A model generated the notes under the pieces. It was not told the origin of the DNA. It worked only from the letters and a program-made list of their open reading frames with translations, and made no database searches. From the NCBI GenBank assembly GCA_003279565.1, contig QCHN01000003.1, positions 98,483 to 162,482 of the forward strand: a DNA stretch of 64,000 bases. The letters are read 5' to 3'. The translations under genes were made by a program, and so were the position numbers. Shown here in pieces: positions 46,124 to 59,494 of the stretch (its first letter is position 1; each line of letters starts with the position of its first letter). This DNA is from Prochlorococcus sp. AG-402-C09. Lineage in GTDB: Bacteria > Cyanobacteriota > Cyanobacteriia > PCC-6307 > Cyanobiaceae.

Positions 46124-46800
46124 TAGATATTTTGACTACATAGATCTTCTCGACCTATTTCTTTTAATGCTTTATCTCTAATACGACAACTATCACATCT
46201 ACCACACGGTTCCCTTTCACCTTGATAACAACTCCATGTTTTTTCTATAGGAATTTTTAAGCGTAATGCCTCTTTAAAAATTTTTGTTTTTTCCCAATCT
46301 AGTAGTGGAGCCCAGAGTTTTATACCTTTCCCCTCGCGTCCTACTCTGTTGGATAAGTTGGCTAATTCTTGATATGCCTCTAAATAATCAGGTCTACAGT
46401 CTGGATATCCAGAATAATCCATTGCATTTATGCCTAACGCTATTCGATTAGCTCCACGAGCTTCTGCAAGACTCAACCCAATCGCAACAAAGATAGTGTT
46501 TCTACCTGGAACGTAAGTGTTAGGAATAGTATTTTTTTGAATGCCTTTTGTGGGTATTATTTGTGAAGTGTCGGTCAAGGAAGACCCACCCCAAGAAGAT
46601 AAATCAATCTTGATTGTTATGTGATCCTCAAGATTTAAATCTTTTGCTAAATCTGCTGCTGCTTGTAACTCCTTAAGATGTCGTTGGCCATAATGAAAGG
46701 ATAATCCAATTACTTTTTGCCCAGCTTCCATAGCGATACAAGCAGCTGTAGCTGAATCAATTCCTCCGGAAAGTAATGCAATTGTTGTCTGTTCAATCAT
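46123..46800 (-). CDS. queC: 7-cyano-7-deazaguanine synthase
   Basis: Makes preQ0 from carboxydeazaguanine with ammonia and ATP, in queuosine synthesis. The 225-residue protein has the PP-loop [16 protein letters not shown] (about 8-23), [21 protein letters not shown] (about 92) and the zinc ligands in [16 protein letters not shown] (about 188). It lies 46 bases downstream of queE on the same strand, as expected for the preQ0 pathway. No overlap with queE. Confidence 0.96.
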   Translation of the reverse strand: MIEQTTIALLSGGIDSATAACIAMEAGQKVIGLSFHYGQRHLKELQAAADLAKDLNLEDHITIKIDLSSWGGSSLTDTSQIIPTKGIQKNTIPNTYVPGRNTIFVAIGLSLAEARGANRIALGINAMDYSGYPDCRPDYLEAYQELANLSNRVGREGKGIKLWAPLLDWEKTKIFKEALRLKIPIEKTWSCYQGEREPCGRCDSCRIRDKALKEIGREDLCSQNI

Positions 46801-46846
46801 TATTTTTTTTAAATCTAATAAAGCAAAATCTCATTTATATAGATGG

Positions 46847-47488
46847 TTAGAGTACACCTAGCCATTTGTGAGTTTGCATACTTAATCTCCAATCAGGATT
46901 GTTTTTTACAAACTTGATTGAGAGTATTTGCCCCTCTTCATTTTCCCATCCTGCTTGCAAAAATAATTGAGGTTTAATCTTTCCATTGTTTTTTATTAAA
47001 TCAGCCATTTTTTTAGCAAAAAGTAAATCTTCAGTGTTCTGTATGACAACTTTTAATTCTTGGCAAGATAACAGATTTTCAAGGCGTGGAGGAGAATGCC
47101 TTTTAGGAGACAATGTTATCCAATCTGGGTTGCCACTTAATGTATCTACGCCACTGGTTTCGAGATGAATTGGAATAGATTTTTTCTCTAGATTGAGTGT
47201 AGATTTTCTAATTTCTCTGCATAGATGATCTAAATTATGATGTAATGGTTCACCTCCAGTAATTACAACAAAAGCTGCGCCTTCTTTTTGGGCTTTGGCT
47301 GTGTTAATTGATAAATCTATCAAAGTTTGTTGTGGATGAAGTTCGGAATTCCATGAATTTTTCGTATCACACCAAGGACATCCAACTTTACAACTAGCTA
47401 ATCTGATGAAGTAAGCGCTTCTACCAGCATGTTCACCTTCTCCTTGTAGAGAATGAAAACATTCCACTACTGGTAGAGATGGTTCCAT
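46847..47488 (-). CDS. queE: 7-carboxy-7-deazaguanine synthase
   Basis: Radical-SAM enzyme that contracts carboxytetrahydropterin to carboxydeazaguanine. The 213-residue protein has the cluster motif CKVGCPWCDT (about 33-42), the GGEPL motif (about 79) and the LQGEGEHAGR substrate element (about 14). The start abuts the pyrG stop. Queue-pathway partner of the adjacent queC; QueD and QueF are not in the window. Confidence 0.95.
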   Translation of the reverse strand: MEPSLPVVECFHSLQGEGEHAGRSAYFIRLASCKVGCPWCDTKNSWNSELHPQQTLIDLSINTAKAQKEGAAFVVITGGEPLHHNLDHLCREIRKSTLNLEKKSIPIHLETSGVDTLSGNPDWITLSPKRHSPPRLENLLSCQELKVVIQNTEDLLFAKKMADLIKNNGKIKPQLFLQAGWENEEGQILSIKFVKNNPDWRLSMQTHKWLGVL

Positions 47489-49156
<1,668 letters not shown>

Positions 49157-49244
49157 TTACTTTTCAATCATTCTTTAAGCTACCTTGATCTAGCTAAACG
49201 CCAAGAAATTTACATATTTTCTCTCTAGGATAATGTTTTTGCCG

Positions 49245-51080
49245 CTAATTTCTATCAATTCCATCAGGTTCGATCCATGTCGAGGCTATATGGAGGTCTT
49301 CTAATTGTTTATTTTCTACGGTTGCAGGGGCTTTAGCCATGGAACAACGAGCCTGTTGTGTTTTTGGAAAAGCAATAGTATCTCTAATTGAATCTTCATT
49401 GGCTAAGAGCATAACTATTCTGTCCAGTCCAAATGCAATTCCACCATGTGGTGGAGCACCCATTGAAAGGGCATCAATTAAAAAACCAAATTGCTCTTCT
49501 GTTTCATTTTTTGATAAACCAATTACTTCTAGTACGGTTTTTTGAAGTTCTGAGTTGTGAATTCTTAAAGATCCCCCACCAATTTCTAATCCATTAAGAA
49601 CTAGATCATACGCTTGAGCATTTGAATTGGGTAATTTGTCTTTCCATAAGTTTTCTGATTCACCAATATCTTCAGGCTTAGGAGCGCAGAAAGGATGATG
49701 AATTGCTTCAAGACGATTTTCATCAGAATTGAATTCAAACATAGGAAAATCAGTGACCCAAAGAAAATTCCATTGAGTTTTTAATTCGTTGTCTGAGATT
49801 ATTTTTAGATCTTTCGCAATAAATTGACGAACTCTATCTAAGGTTCTATTAACAATGTTTGTGGGCCCTGCACCAAAAAGGATTAAATCACCAGGTTTAG
49901 CTTGGGTTTTTAAAAGGAGTTCTTTTATTTGCGAGGTAGTTAAATTATCTTTTATGGCTCCAATTGTATCGACTTCTTTATCATCTCTAACTCTGATAAA
50001 TGCGAGTCCACCAGCGCCAGCCTTTTGGGCTTCGCTAAAAATATCTCCACCTGGTTTTATTCTTACGTTACTAATTAAATTATTGCCATCCTCAATGGTG
50101 ATGCATTTAACGCATCCACCAGAAGAAATAGCATTTGAAAAAACTTTAAATCCACTTTTGGAAAATAAATCACTTGTGTTGACAAGTTCCATTCCATATC
50201 GAGTATCAGGTCTGTCAGTTCCAAAACGATCCATTGCTTCTTGCCAAGTCATTCTTGGAAAAGGAGTTTGGAGATCAATCCCTTTAATTTTTTTCCAAAT
50301 ATTTACAATTAATTTTTCATTTAATTCAATGATCTCTTTTTCCTCCATAAAACTCATTTCAATATCTAATTGAGTAAATTCTGGTTGCCTGTCTGCGCGT
50401 AAATCTTCATCACGAAAACAACGAGCGACTTGGTAATAACGTTCAACTCCACCAACCATCAACAATTGTTTGAATAATTGTGGGGATTGCGGTAAAGCAA
50501 AAAACTCACCACCACATACACGTGAGGGGACTAAGTAATCTCTAGCTCCTTCAGGAGTTGAGCGAGTCAAAATTGGTGTTTCAACTTCTATAAATCCTTC
50601 GTTTTCAAGAAAACTTCTAGCTGCTTTGACAGTGTTATGTCTCAATCGAAGATTATTATTCATTCTCTCTCTTCTAAGATCTAAATATCTATGCCTTAGC
50701 CTGATTTCTTCTTTAACACTCTCCTCATCATGAATTGACACTGAGAAAGGAAGTGTACTCGTGACAGAATTGAGAACTTTTATATTTTTAGCTAAGACTT
50801 CTACTTCACCCGTTGGGATTTTTGTATTAATAGCTTCGTCAGGTCTCGCTCTTACTAATCCATTGATCTGAAGAACAGTCTCATTTCTAAGACTTTCGGC
50901 GATGCTAAAAAGATCCTGACCTTGATCTGGATCAACTGTGATTTGAATTGTTCCAGAATGGTCTCTTAGATCAATAAAAATTACTCCGCCATGATCTCTT
51001 CTGCGATCAACCCAACCACATAGTTGAACATTTGCGCTAATTGCGGAAGCTCGTAGTTCTCCACAAGTCTTATTGCGCAT
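49245..51080 (-). CDS. aspS: Aspartyl-tRNA synthetase (bacterial type)
   Basis: Charges tRNA-Asp; the bacterial type has a GAD insertion. The 611-residue protein has the N-terminal OB fold ([23 protein letters not shown]), class II motif 2 ([29 protein letters not shown]), the GAD domain and motif 3 ([13 protein letters not shown]). I choose the ATG at 51078-51080 ([10 protein letters not shown]), which fits the family start; a longer upstream frame is less likely. Read in the same direction as gcvT, whose stop is 75 bases before it. Confidence 0.96.
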   Translation of the reverse strand: MRNKTCGELRASAISANVQLCGWVDRRRDHGGVIFIDLRDHSGTIQITVDPDQGQDLFSIAESLRNETVLQINGLVRARPDEAINTKIPTGEVEVLAKNIKVLNSVTSTLPFSVSIHDEESVKEEIRLRHRYLDLRRERMNNNLRLRHNTVKAARSFLENEGFIEVETPILTRSTPEGARDYLVPSRVCGGEFFALPQSPQLFKQLLMVGGVERYYQVARCFRDEDLRADRQPEFTQLDIEMSFMEEKEIIELNEKLIVNIWKKIKGIDLQTPFPRMTWQEAMDRFGTDRPDTRYGMELVNTSDLFSKSGFKVFSNAISSGGCVKCITIEDGNNLISNVRIKPGGDIFSEAQKAGAGGLAFIRVRDDKEVDTIGAIKDNLTTSQIKELLLKTQAKPGDLILFGAGPTNIVNRTLDRVRQFIAKDLKIISDNELKTQWNFLWVTDFPMFEFNSDENRLEAIHHPFCAPKPEDIGESENLWKDKLPNSNAQAYDLVLNGLEIGGGSLRIHNSELQKTVLEVIGLSKNETEEQFGFLIDALSMGAPPHGGIAFGLDRIVMLLANEDSIRDTIAFPKTQQARCSMAKAPATVENKQLEDLHIASTWIEPDGIDRN

Positions 51081-51154
51081 GAAATTCTCAAGCATCATGA
51101 ATAATGAGTTTCCCACAAAGACCGGCTTTTATGCACAACACAGTTTCTACTTGC

Positions 51155-52273
51155 TCAAAAACCTTTTCGATAGAAAGGTCTTTTTACGATTATTGCAGGA
51201 TGTTTTTTCCCTCTAATTTCTACTTCTATTTGAGTATTTACTTTTGCAATTTCGCTTGGCACATAAGCGAGGGCTATGGCCCTTTTCAATGTTGGAGACC
51301 AAGTTCCGCTAGTGACCATTCCAACAGTTTCGCTGTTGTATAGAACTGGATATCCTTTTCTTGCAATTCCTTTATCTAGGACTTGAATACCAACAAGTTT
51401 TTTTTGCGTTCCAACTTCGGCTTGTTTTTCTAGAGCTTTCCTCCCAATGAAATCATGAGGCATTTCTAAATGAACTAACCAACCCAAGCCAGCGTCAAAG
51501 GGAGTAGTATCTAAATTGATATCGTTGCCATATAAATGCATAGAAGCCTCTAATCGCAGCGTATCTCTTGCTCCTAGCCCGCATGGAGTAACTCCCGACG
51601 CAATTAGACTCCTCCAGATAGACTTTGCCGTCTCAGGAGATGACAAGAATTCGAAACCTTCTTCTCCTGTATAACCAGTTCGTGCAATAAAAATTGATTC
51701 TTCTGAGTTGATTAGATTGGGATTTGACGTAATAGTTCTGTGACCAAAACGTGGCAAATTAGATAAAGGCTCTTCGAGAATTTTCTCAAGTGTACTGATG
51801 GATTCTGGACCTTGGATCGCAATTAATGCACCCTCTGGCATGAATTCGGATATTGTGATTTCCTTTTTAGAAAGATTTGAATTCAACCATTCAATGTCAG
51901 ATTCTTTTCTGGCTGCATTAATAACTAGAACTATACTTTCTTCTTTTGTATCTAAAATTCCTTGATCATAAATGATTAGATCGTCTTGAATTCCTCCATT
52001 TTCTTTTAAAAAAACTGTATAACATGCTTCACCAGCTCCTATTCGAAAAATGTCTGAGGGAACTAGATTTTGTAGTGCGCTCTTTATATTTTTACCTTTT
52101 AATTGCACAACACCCATGTGAGATATGTCGAACATGCCAACATTTTTTCTGACTGCCTTATGTTCTTCTATTAACCCAGAAAAACTAACAGGCATTTCCC
52201 AATTTGCAAAAGGGACCATTTTACCGCCTAATTTTTTGCATTCTTGATAAAGAGGAGTTTGCAGTAATTTCAT
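51155..52273 (-). CDS. gcvT: Glycine cleavage system T protein (aminomethyltransferase)
   Basis: Transfers the aminomethyl group from glycine to THF, releasing ammonia, in glycine cleavage and photorespiration. The 372-residue protein has the LTP-like start, the folate-binding FDISHMGVVQLKG (about 47), GYTGEEGFEFL (about 197) and LRLEASMHLYG (about 241). The P and H proteins are not here. It is upstream of aspS. The 130 bases before it show no glycine-riboswitch structure that I can recognise. Confidence 0.95.
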   Translation of the reverse strand: MKLLQTPLYQECKKLGGKMVPFANWEMPVSFSGLIEEHKAVRKNVGMFDISHMGVVQLKGKNIKSALQNLVPSDIFRIGAGEACYTVFLKENGGIQDDLIIYDQGILDTKEESIVLVINAARKESDIEWLNSNLSKKEITISEFMPEGALIAIQGPESISTLEKILEEPLSNLPRFGHRTITSNPNLINSEESIFIARTGYTGEEGFEFLSSPETAKSIWRSLIASGVTPCGLGARDTLRLEASMHLYGNDINLDTTPFDAGLGWLVHLEMPHDFIGRKALEKQAEVGTQKKLVGIQVLDKGIARKGYPVLYNSETVGMVTSGTWSPTLKRAIALAYVPSEIAKVNTQIEVEIRGKKHPAIIVKRPFYRKGF

Positions 52274-52403
52274 TTTTTGTTAAACGGTAAAAGAAATTCA
52301 CAAGTAATAACGTGAACCCATAAGAATTTCTAAAACTAAATTTAATGCTTTGTGGCTCGATCCGGAAAGTTTTACTACTCTATGAGTCTTGGGTTAAGAC
52401 TTA

Positions 52404-52619
52404 ATGACTGCAAAAAGATCTTGTAGGAGCTGCAATCAGTGTGTTTCAAGTCATTTTGATTCATTCTCATGGTGCAAACTTAGAAAGATAAAAATACATT
52501 CTGAGATATCTTCATTTGTTTCTTGTGGTCATTGGATAAAAAAAGAACCTAATTTCCCAAAGATTTCTGAAAAATTTGTTCATCAACAACTCGATTTTGG
52601 AAAGGTATTAGTTGAATAA
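52404..52619 (+). CDS. Small Cys-rich conserved protein (71 aa)
   Basis: A 71-residue basic protein with CRSCNQC (residues 6-12), a Cys in SWCKLRKIKIH (about 24), and SCGHW (about 41-44). This is five Cys and a late His, a pattern that suggests a small metal-binding site (zinc or Fe-S), though the family is not one I can name. Similar sequences occur in marine Synechococcus as I recall them. ATG start; a short hairpin (AGTCTT/AAGACT) lies just before it. It is convergent with speB. Confidence 0.72.
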   Translation: MTAKRSCRSCNQCVSSHFDSFSWCKLRKIKIHSEISSFVSCGHWIKKEPNFPKISEKFVHQQLDFGKVLVE

Positions 52620-52638
52620 GAATTTAAATTCTTATTTT

Positions 52639-53538
52639 TTAGGATGATTTGTCCAATAACATAATTAATGAACGTATAACTTTTGCAGCAAGGATGCTAC
52701 TAATACCAGTGTTATCTAATTTGGGAGATAATTCGACTACATCAGCACCAATTAAGTTATGAGACTTAATTACGTCTATTATTGCGGCAAAATCTCTCCA
52801 GAAATAGCCTCCGGGCTCAGGAGTGCCTGTTCCTGGCATTATAGATGGATCAAACCAATCTAAATCAAAAGTTAAATAGATCGGTCTCCCTTTAAAACTT
52901 TTTAGAGCTTCTTCTAAAGATGTTGCTTTCTCTCCGAAAGTATGTTGAATTAATCTTTTAGTATTATTCATTTCAAGAAATTCTGCTTTTGTTCCACTTC
53001 TTATTCCTATTTGAAAGATCTTTTTGCTAGGTAATATTTCTAAACATCTTTTCATAGTACATGCATGACTATACTTACTACCTAACCATTCATCTCTAAG
53101 ATCTGCATGAGCATCTAATTGAATCATAATTAATTTAGGATAATTAGTAATTATTGATTTAATAACACCACTAGTTATTGAATGTTCTCCTCCAATAATA
53201 AGAGGTTTTAAATTATTTTTAAGTAAAATATTAGTAGCTTCTTGTACATAATCAATTGTTAACTTTGCATCTCCCAGGGGAAGATCTAAAGAACCTACAT
53301 CAGTAAACTTTATATCCTCTAAATCTAAATTTAATTGCGGACAATATGTTTCAATTCCATAACTGTCTTCCCTAACAGCAGAAGGACCGAATCTTGCGCC
53401 AGGTCTAAAGCAACAAGTTCCATCATAAGGAACTCCTAAAAGCGATACTTTGCATTGATCGATGTTTCTTTGTGCTCCCATAAATATTGCACCATCATTA
53501 TTAAATAGTGATAGATCTTTGAAATTGGATTTTGTCAT
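52639..53538 (-). CDS. speB: Agmatinase/ureohydrolase family enzyme
   Basis: Hydrolyses agmatine to putrescine and urea, or a related guanidino compound. The 299-residue protein keeps the arginase-family manganese ligands: GGEHS (about 116), DAHADLRD (about 142) and FDLDWFDPS (about 223). It has the [10 protein letters not shown] loop. It overlaps the end of speE by four bases (ATGA), so the two are coupled; this supports a polyamine substrate over arginine. Length is normal. Confidence 0.9.
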   Translation of the reverse strand: MTKSNFKDLSLFNNDGAIFMGAQRNIDQCKVSLLGVPYDGTCCFRPGARFGPSAVREDSYGIETYCPQLNLDLEDIKFTDVGSLDLPLGDAKLTIDYVQEATNILLKNNLKPLIIGGEHSITSGVIKSIITNYPKLIMIQLDAHADLRDEWLGSKYSHACTMKRCLEILPSKKIFQIGIRSGTKAEFLEMNNTKRLIQHTFGEKATSLEEALKSFKGRPIYLTFDLDWFDPSIMPGTGTPEPGGYFWRDFAAIIDVIKSHNLIGADVVELSPKLDNTGISSILAAKVIRSLIMLLDKSS

Positions 53539-54401
53539 GTTTTTGCTAGCTCTCTTTCTATGAATGCAGGAATAGTGTTAAAGGCACCTTTTTGCCATCT
53601 TTCACTCCAAATCTGACAATTGTTAGAGATCTCTTTTACGCGACTTTTTTTTGGATTCATGTATTTCGGCTTCTCCATGGATGCAAATGTCCAGCTCCAT
53701 AAACCGCTTGGGTATATGCATACAGATCCATACATTGGATCTGCGTAGTCAAAAATTTCACGAAGAACTTTAACAATATTTATGTGAATTTCTTGAAAAG
53801 ATTCTGGCGATTCACTTTGTGTTGCAAAAACTCCTCCTGGTTTAAGGATTCTTTTGCAGTCTTTAAGAAAAGAGTTGCTGAATAATTCTTTGGAAGGTCC
53901 AATAGGATCTGCACCATCAATAATAATCACATCATATGAATTCTCTTTTGTATATTTTACCCAATCAATTCCATTCTTGATTTGTAAATTTAATCTTGAG
54001 TCAAACCATGCTTTTCCTCCGATATTTGGTAAATATTTTTGACTTAATTCAATAACTCTCAGATCAATTTCAACTAAATCGATAGACTTAACCTCTTTAT
54101 ATTTTAAACATTCTCTTGCACTACCTCCATCACCTCCTCCGATAATTAAAATATTATCTAGTTGTCTAGAACTGCATAAGGCAGGATGAATAAGACATTC
54201 GTGATAACATTTTTCAGACTTTTCTGCTGTCATCCAACAATCATCAAGTAATAGTGCTTTGCCATATCTTTTACTTTCATAGATGGCAATTTTTTGAAAA
54301 GGACTAGACTCTTCTAGTATTAATTTTCCCTGTAATCCATATCTAACACCTTGATGATACTCGTCAAGCCAATCTGATCTGGTGTTTAGTTTTTTATTCA
54401 T
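53535..54401 (-). CDS. speE: Polyamine aminopropyltransferase (spermidine synthase)
   Basis: Transfers aminopropyl from decarboxylated SAM to putrescine. The 288-residue protein has the motifs [16 protein letters not shown] (about 16), [11 protein letters not shown] (about 65), the nucleotide loop [16 protein letters not shown] (about 87), and [13 protein letters not shown] (about 155) with the catalytic Asp. First of a speE-speB pair, 11 bases after mazG. Confidence 0.94.
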   Translation of the reverse strand: MNKKLNTRSDWLDEYHQGVRYGLQGKLILEESSPFQKIAIYESKRYGKALLLDDCWMTAEKSEKCYHECLIHPALCSSRQLDNILIIGGGDGGSARECLKYKEVKSIDLVEIDLRVIELSQKYLPNIGGKAWFDSRLNLQIKNGIDWVKYTKENSYDVIIIDGADPIGPSKELFSNSFLKDCKRILKPGGVFATQSESPESFQEIHINIVKVLREIFDYADPMYGSVCIYPSGLWSWTFASMEKPKYMNPKKSRVKEISNNCQIWSERWQKGAFNTIPAFIERELAKT

Positions 54402-54411
54402 GATTATAATA

Positions 54412-55224
54412 TTAATGCTTGAGATTAATCTTTGCTAATTCCCAGTATTTCTCTAATTCTTTTTTTGATTGGGCATGTAATTCGCCCTCTATATTTTCTT
54501 CTATATACGTTAATCGTTCTAAGAATCTTTGATTAGTTGTTGCTAATCCTTCTTCTATAGATATTTTATGCCATCTTGCAATATTTATCAATGTAAATAG
54601 TACGTCTCCTATCTCAGCTTCAGCCTCAGAAGTTTTATTTGCTTTTAATGCTTCTTTTAACTCTTCTAATTCTTCATACAATTTATCCCAAATTTGATCA
54701 CTTTTCTCCCATTCGAATCCGTTTTTTGAAGCTTTTTTAGAGATAATTAGTGCTGCTTTCGTTGCAGGCTGCGGTCGTATCTTTAACTTTAATCGGTCAC
54801 TAATTGGCGTTTTTGATTGGTTTAATGGCCTTTCTTTATTCTTGATTTTTTCCCATGACTCTTCCACCTCGCTCATGCTAACTGTTTCTTTTTTTTGAAA
54901 TACATGTGGATGTCTTCGAATCAGCTTTTCAGTGATTATGTCAATGATATCCGTCATATCAAATAAGTTTTTTTCTTTTGCTATTTGAGCATGCAAAATT
55001 ATTTGTAATAAGAGATCTCCAAGCTCTTCTTTTAATTCATCAGGGTTGTCTTCTCGTATTGCGTGAGCAACTTCATAGGCTTCCTCTAAAACATATGGGA
55101 TCAACGAAAGATGAGTTTGCTTCAGATCCCAAGGACAACCATTTATTGGATCTCGTAGGTCTGAAACTACTTGAAGAAGTTTATTGATTTTTTTTTCTGA
55201 GTTTATTTGGTTTGTGTTTGCCAT
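54412..55224 (-). CDS. mazG: Nucleoside triphosphate pyrophosphohydrolase MazG
   Basis: Hydrolyses NTPs to NMP and pyrophosphate, possibly acting on modified nucleotides. The 270-residue protein has two MazG domains. The first ([24 protein letters not shown], then [16 protein letters not shown]) is well conserved with the EExxE Mg motif. The second has [17 protein letters not shown] near residue 200. It is upstream of speE on the same strand and diverges from the tRNA. Confidence 0.94.
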   Translation of the reverse strand: MANTNQINSEKKINKLLQVVSDLRDPINGCPWDLKQTHLSLIPYVLEEAYEVAHAIREDNPDELKEELGDLLLQIILHAQIAKEKNLFDMTDIIDIITEKLIRRHPHVFQKKETVSMSEVEESWEKIKNKERPLNQSKTPISDRLKLKIRPQPATKAALIISKKASKNGFEWEKSDQIWDKLYEELEELKEALKANKTSEAEAEIGDVLFTLINIARWHKISIEEGLATTNQRFLERLTYIEENIEGELHAQSKKELEKYWELAKINLKH

Positions 55225-55364
55225 TTCTTGTTGTCTTGAGAGAGCTGTTACTACGCTCAGAAAACGATTATTTTCAATCGTTGATCTAATTATGATTAAT
55301 TCTCAACAACAGAGCAGCTTGAGGTATAAAGTACATGAATTAGTCCAAGGACTAAAAGTTGTAT

Positions 55365-55436
<72 letters not shown>

Positions 55437-55455
55437 TCTCAATTATTCTTCATTT

Positions 55456-55794
55456 ATGCACAATGGTCCTGGTTTAGAAATTTCAGCAACAGCAGTAGCA
55501 GAGTTAAACAGGCAAGCTGCTTTTACTGGAACTCCAGGAGTTATGCATATTGATTTATTGGATGATAATTGTGGAGAAGGATGGAAATTTATCAGAATTA
55601 GGCCAGGCAAAAATGATGGTGTACCACTCGCTAGAGCTGATGGGATTACTTTGTATACACGCCAAGATCAAATTTTATTTTTTCAAGGGCTTAAGCTGAA
55701 TTATTTTGGTGATTTAAGTGGAGGTGGTTTTTTGATTAGCACGCCAAAAGGTGCTGAAGCTTCTCCATGTGGATCAGGCTTTAGAAAACTTTAA
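55456..55794 (+). CDS. HesB/IscA-like protein
   Basis: A 112-residue protein with the fold pattern of the A-type iron-sulfur carrier (HesB/IscA), which passes clusters to target proteins. The start is LEISATAVAELNRQ and the end ASPCGSGFRKL. The usual C-terminal CGC pair is reduced to a single Cys (PCGSGF), and one more Cys is in DDNCGEGW. It may be a divergent member that does not carry a cluster in the normal way. It starts 20 bases after tRNA-Val. Confidence 0.75.
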   Translation: MHNGPGLEISATAVAELNRQAAFTGTPGVMHIDLLDDNCGEGWKFIRIRPGKNDGVPLARADGITLYTRQDQILFFQGLKLNYFGDLSGGGFLISTPKGAEASPCGSGFRKL

Positions 55795-55836
55795 AAAGTT
55801 CGATAATTTTTTATTGAAATAAATTGAGAATTGATT

Positions 55837-56088
55837 TTACTCTTCTGGAAATAAGATTGTAGAGAGCTCATCCGAATCAACTTCATAGACTCGAGCTAAA
55901 CTTGTCTCTATTGCGCTTGTTACTTCACCCGGCAAGAATCTCATAGCATTTAAAGCGTCATCTGATATTTCCTCAGTAAGCAACTTTTCCTTACTATTTA
56001 ATTTTTCATCGTTGATTACCGCGATTACCCAGCTTTGATATGCGTAAACAAGATCGGAGAACTCAAGTTCAGGGTCGTTCAGATCCAT
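55837..56088 (-). CDS. Small acidic conserved hypothetical protein (83 aa)
   Basis: Unrecognised 83-residue acidic soluble protein with the pattern LVYAYQSWVIAVINDEKL (about 14-31) and a late DELSTILFPEE. I use the ATG at 56086-56088 (MDLNDPELEF); a longer frame adds eight hydrophobic residues and looks less likely. It is convergent with the HesB/IscA-like gene and divergent from the next gene. Confidence 0.68.
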   Translation of the reverse strand: MDLNDPELEFSDLVYAYQSWVIAVINDEKLNSKEKLLTEEISDDALNAMRFLPGEVTSAIETSLARVYEVDSDELSTILFPEE

Positions 56089-56142
56089 GACAAATAAACA
56101 GATAATGAACAATAAACACTAGTTTGGCTGTAGTTGGAGAAA

Positions 56143-56607
56143 ATGTCTTCTATGGAACAAATATCTCGCACTTCTGTTCAAGCAAAAGTATTTGAATTCG
56201 CATTGTTGGAATTAATTTATAGTAAGCGAGATAGCTTTCAGCCGCTGTGGACCGTAGATAGCTGGGTTAAATTTTTAATTTGGTTAAGTCTAAATTGTGG
56301 GCTTTCTGGAGACAAAGACAGTCTGGAATTGTTTGCGAAAGCTATGGGTTCTCCTTTAACCAGTCGAATGAGAAAAATATTTTTTGAAAGAGCTTTAGAA
56401 GATTTATCATTACATGTGATGGCTGATCCTGCAGAAGCGCAAGTTTTGATAATGCCTATAGCTCCGGCTAAGAAGATGAACAATAATGAAATAGTTCAAG
56501 CCTTACAAACGATCGGTTTGAGTGACAAGGTTGCTTTATCTTCGGCTGCATGGGAAAGGTATAATTCAATAGTCTCTATTCCTTGGAATGTGAAAAGTGA
56601 CATTTGA
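56143..56607 (+). CDS. Conserved cyanobacterial hypothetical protein (154 aa)
   Basis: A 154-residue mostly helical protein without signal peptide. It has LWTVDSWVKFLIWLSLNCG (about 35-53), FERALEDLSLHVMADPAEAQVLIMPI (about 87-112) and a C-terminal WERYNSIVSIPW. I cannot name the family. I use the ATG at 56143, with GGAG three bases upstream; the ATG at 56152 is an alternative with better spacing. It lies 74 bases before valS on the same strand. Confidence 0.7.
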   Translation: MSSMEQISRTSVQAKVFEFALLELIYSKRDSFQPLWTVDSWVKFLIWLSLNCGLSGDKDSLELFAKAMGSPLTSRMRKIFFERALEDLSLHVMADPAEAQVLIMPIAPAKKMNNNEIVQALQTIGLSDKVALSSAAWERYNSIVSIPWNVKSDI

Positions 56608-56680
56608 ATTTAGGAAAAGCAAGAATGATGTAAAACTTTTGTCGAGAATGAGTAAATTAAATTAAACACATTTTTTTTCT

Positions 56681-59482
56681 GTGATAGAGCGGGCAAAAAC
56701 TACAAAATTATCTGAAGCCTCAAGGCTTCCTAAGACATATGATCCAGCTGGCACAGAAAATCGGTGGCAGAAAGCTTGGGAAGAAAAAGGAGCTTTTAAA
56801 CCTGATCCAGAAGTACCTGGAGATTCATTCTCAGTAGTTATTCCTCCTCCAAATGTCACAGGCAGTCTGCATATGGGGCATGCTTTTAATACTGCTTTAA
56901 TCGATACATTAGTCAGGTATAAAAGATTAAAAGGAAATAATGTTCTTTGTCTTCCAGGAACAGACCATGCTTCAATTGCAGTTCAAACTATTCTCGAGAG
57001 ACAACTTAAGGAAGAAGGCATAAATCGTCGTGATCTTGGTAGAGCTTCCTTTTTGGAAAAAGCTTGGGAGTGGAAAGAAAAAAGTGGTGGAAGAATTGTT
57101 GATCAATTAAAGCGTTTAGGATATTCCGTAGACTGGAGTAGAGAGAGATTTACTTTGGATGAGGGCTTGAGTAGAGCTGTTTCCGAGGCATTTGTTCGTT
57201 TATATGAAAAGGGATTGATCTATAGAGGAGAATATTTAGTGAATTGGTGCCCTGCTTCTGGTTCTGCTGTGAGTGATTTAGAAGTTGAAATGAAAGAAGT
57301 AGATGGACATCTCTGGCATTTTAGATATCCGTTAGTCACATCATCTTTATCAAGTGAAAAACAAATAAGTTACTTAGAAGTAGCAACTACACGTCCTGAG
57401 ACGATGCTTGGTGATGTCGCAGTTGCCGTGAATCCATCAGATGAGAGATACAAAGATCTCATAGGGGAGAAACTTACATTGCCTCTAGTTGGCAGAATTA
57501 TTCCCATTATTGGAGACCCCCATGTAGATAAAGACTTTGGAACTGGCTGTGTAAAAGTGACCCCAGCTCATGATCCTAATGATTTTGAGATAGGTCAGAG
57601 ACATGACTTACCTCAAATAACAGTCATGACTAAAAAAGGAACCATGAATCATAATGCAGGTCAATTTGAAGGCTTGGATCGCTTTGAAGCTCGTGAAGCT
57701 GTTATTGATTCTTTAAAGGAAATTGGTCTTTTAACAAAGGTTGAAGCTTATAAACATAGTGTCCCCTTCTCTGATAGAGGGAAAGTACCAGTAGAGCCTT
57801 TGCTTTCCACACAGTGGTTTGTCAAAATGGATCCTTTGGCTAGTAGTTGTTCTGAATTTTTTGAGAAAGGGCAACCTAAATTTATCCCTAATAGATGGTC
57901 TAAAGTTTATCGAGATTGGTTAACCGATATAAGAGATTGGTGTATTAGTAGACAACTTTGGTGGGGACATCGCATTCCGGCTTGGTTTGTAGTTAGTCAA
58001 ACAGATAATAAAGTTGTTAATGATACACCGTACATTGTTGCTCGAACAGAAGATCAAGCGAAGAAATTAGCACGAGAAAAATATGGTGATTCAGTCAAAA
58101 TTGAGCAAGACGAAGATGTGCTAGATACATGGTTTTCCAGCGGATTATGGCCTTTTTCTACATTAGGTTGGCCTGATGAAACACATCCTGATTTTCAACG
58201 TTGGTATCCCACAAACACCTTAGTTACTGGCTTTGACATTATTTTCTTTTGGGTAGCAAGGATGACAATGATGGCTGGTGTCTTTACGGAGCGGATGCCG
58301 TTTGCTGACGTCTATATTCACGGACTTGTTAGAGATGAACAGAACAGAAAGATGAGTAAAAGTGCTGGGAATGGCATTGATCCACTTCTACTAATCGAAA
58401 GATATGGTACAGATGCTTTGAGGTTTGCTCTTGTTCGTGAAGTTGCAGGTGCCGGCCAAGATATACGTCTTGATTTTGATCGTAAAACGCAAACATCAGC
58501 AACGGTTGAGGCATCTAGAAATTTTGCTAATAAGCTTTGGAATGCAACTAGGTTTGCTCTTATTAATCTTGAAGATCAAGATTATGAAAATTTGGAGAAA
58601 TTTGATTCTTCTAAATTGCAATTATCAGACAGATGGATTTTATCAAGACTTGCACGAGTCAATCGTGAGACTGCTAATCGATATGAAAATTATGCTCTAG
58701 GAGAAGCTGCTAAGGGATTATATGAATTTGCTTGGAATGATTTTTGTGATTGGTATTTAGAATTAATTAAACGACGATTGAATAATTCAGAAAATCTATC
58801 TTCCGATGAATTATTAGATAAAAAAATAGCAAAAAGTGTTTTACACAAAGTTCTAAGTGATCTTTTGATTATGCTTCATCCTCTAATGCCTCATTTGACA
58901 GAGGAGCTTTGGCATGGATTAACAGGTTTAGATGAGGATCAATTTTTAGCTTTGCAGCCTTGGCCAAAATTAAATGAACAAGACTTAAATATTGATTTAG
59001 AGTGTTCTTTCTCTGATTTATTTGCATCTATCAGATTGATTCGCAATTTAAGAGCAGTTGCTGGGTTGAAACCCTCTCAAAAAGTTCCTGTCATGTTGGT
59101 TTCTGGTAAGGAGGTCTTGCAAAAAACTCTAACAACATCAATTAATGATATTGCTGTTTTGACCAAGGCTAAGGAAGTCCAGGTACTATCTCCTGAGCAA
59201 GCAAAGTCATTACCTTCTATGAAAGCTCTAGCAGGCGTAAGTGGAGAGCTAGAGGTAGTGTTGCCTATTGAAGGATTGATAGACATAGCTTCATTACGAT
59301 CCAGGTTAGAAAAAGATTTAAATAAAGCACAAAAAGAAATAGAAAATCTCTCTGGACGTCTAGCGAATCAGAATTTTGTTGATAAGGCTCCCAAAGAAGT
59401 TGTTGTGGAATGCAGAGCAAACTTATTGGAGTCAGAAGCTCAAGTCCGACTAGTCAAAGAGCGTTTAATGGGATTGGATTGA
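56681..59482 (+). CDS. valS: Valyl-tRNA synthetase
   Basis: Charges tRNA-Val and edits threonine. The 933-residue class I protein has the HIGH element as HMGH (about 64-67), the KMSKS loop in RKMSKSAGN (about 556), the editing domain ([17 protein letters not shown]) and a C-terminal coiled-coil arm (about 870-930). Start appears to be GTG at 56681. It is followed 12 bases later by a TVP38/DedA-like gene. tRNA-Val lies 1.2 kb upstream, which is likely coincidence. Confidence 0.97.
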   Translation: MIERAKTTKLSEASRLPKTYDPAGTENRWQKAWEEKGAFKPDPEVPGDSFSVVIPPPNVTGSLHMGHAFNTALIDTLVRYKRLKGNNVLCLPGTDHASIAVQTILERQLKEEGINRRDLGRASFLEKAWEWKEKSGGRIVDQLKRLGYSVDWSRERFTLDEGLSRAVSEAFVRLYEKGLIYRGEYLVNWCPASGSAVSDLEVEMKEVDGHLWHFRYPLVTSSLSSEKQISYLEVATTRPETMLGDVAVAVNPSDERYKDLIGEKLTLPLVGRIIPIIGDPHVDKDFGTGCVKVTPAHDPNDFEIGQRHDLPQITVMTKKGTMNHNAGQFEGLDRFEAREAVIDSLKEIGLLTKVEAYKHSVPFSDRGKVPVEPLLSTQWFVKMDPLASSCSEFFEKGQPKFIPNRWSKVYRDWLTDIRDWCISRQLWWGHRIPAWFVVSQTDNKVVNDTPYIVARTEDQAKKLAREKYGDSVKIEQDEDVLDTWFSSGLWPFSTLGWPDETHPDFQRWYPTNTLVTGFDIIFFWVARMTMMAGVFTERMPFADVYIHGLVRDEQNRKMSKSAGNGIDPLLLIERYGTDALRFALVREVAGAGQDIRLDFDRKTQTSATVEASRNFANKLWNATRFALINLEDQDYENLEKFDSSKLQLSDRWILSRLARVNRETANRYENYALGEAAKGLYEFAWNDFCDWYLELIKRRLNNSENLSSDELLDKKIAKSVLHKVLSDLLIMLHPLMPHLTEELWHGLTGLDEDQFLALQPWPKLNEQDLNIDLECSFSDLFASIRLIRNLRAVAGLKPSQKVPVMLVSGKEVLQKTLTTSINDIAVLTKAKEVQVLSPEQAKSLPSMKALAGVSGELEVVLPIEGLIDIASLRSRLEKDLNKAQKEIENLSGRLANQNFVDKAPKEVVVECRANLLESEAQVRLVKERLMGLD

Positions 59483-59494
59483 TCTCTTGAAACT

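Noticed and set aside
52274..52403. Glycine riboswitch upstream of gcvT
   Set aside because: The region is short (130 bases) and lacks recognisable tandem aptamer stems.
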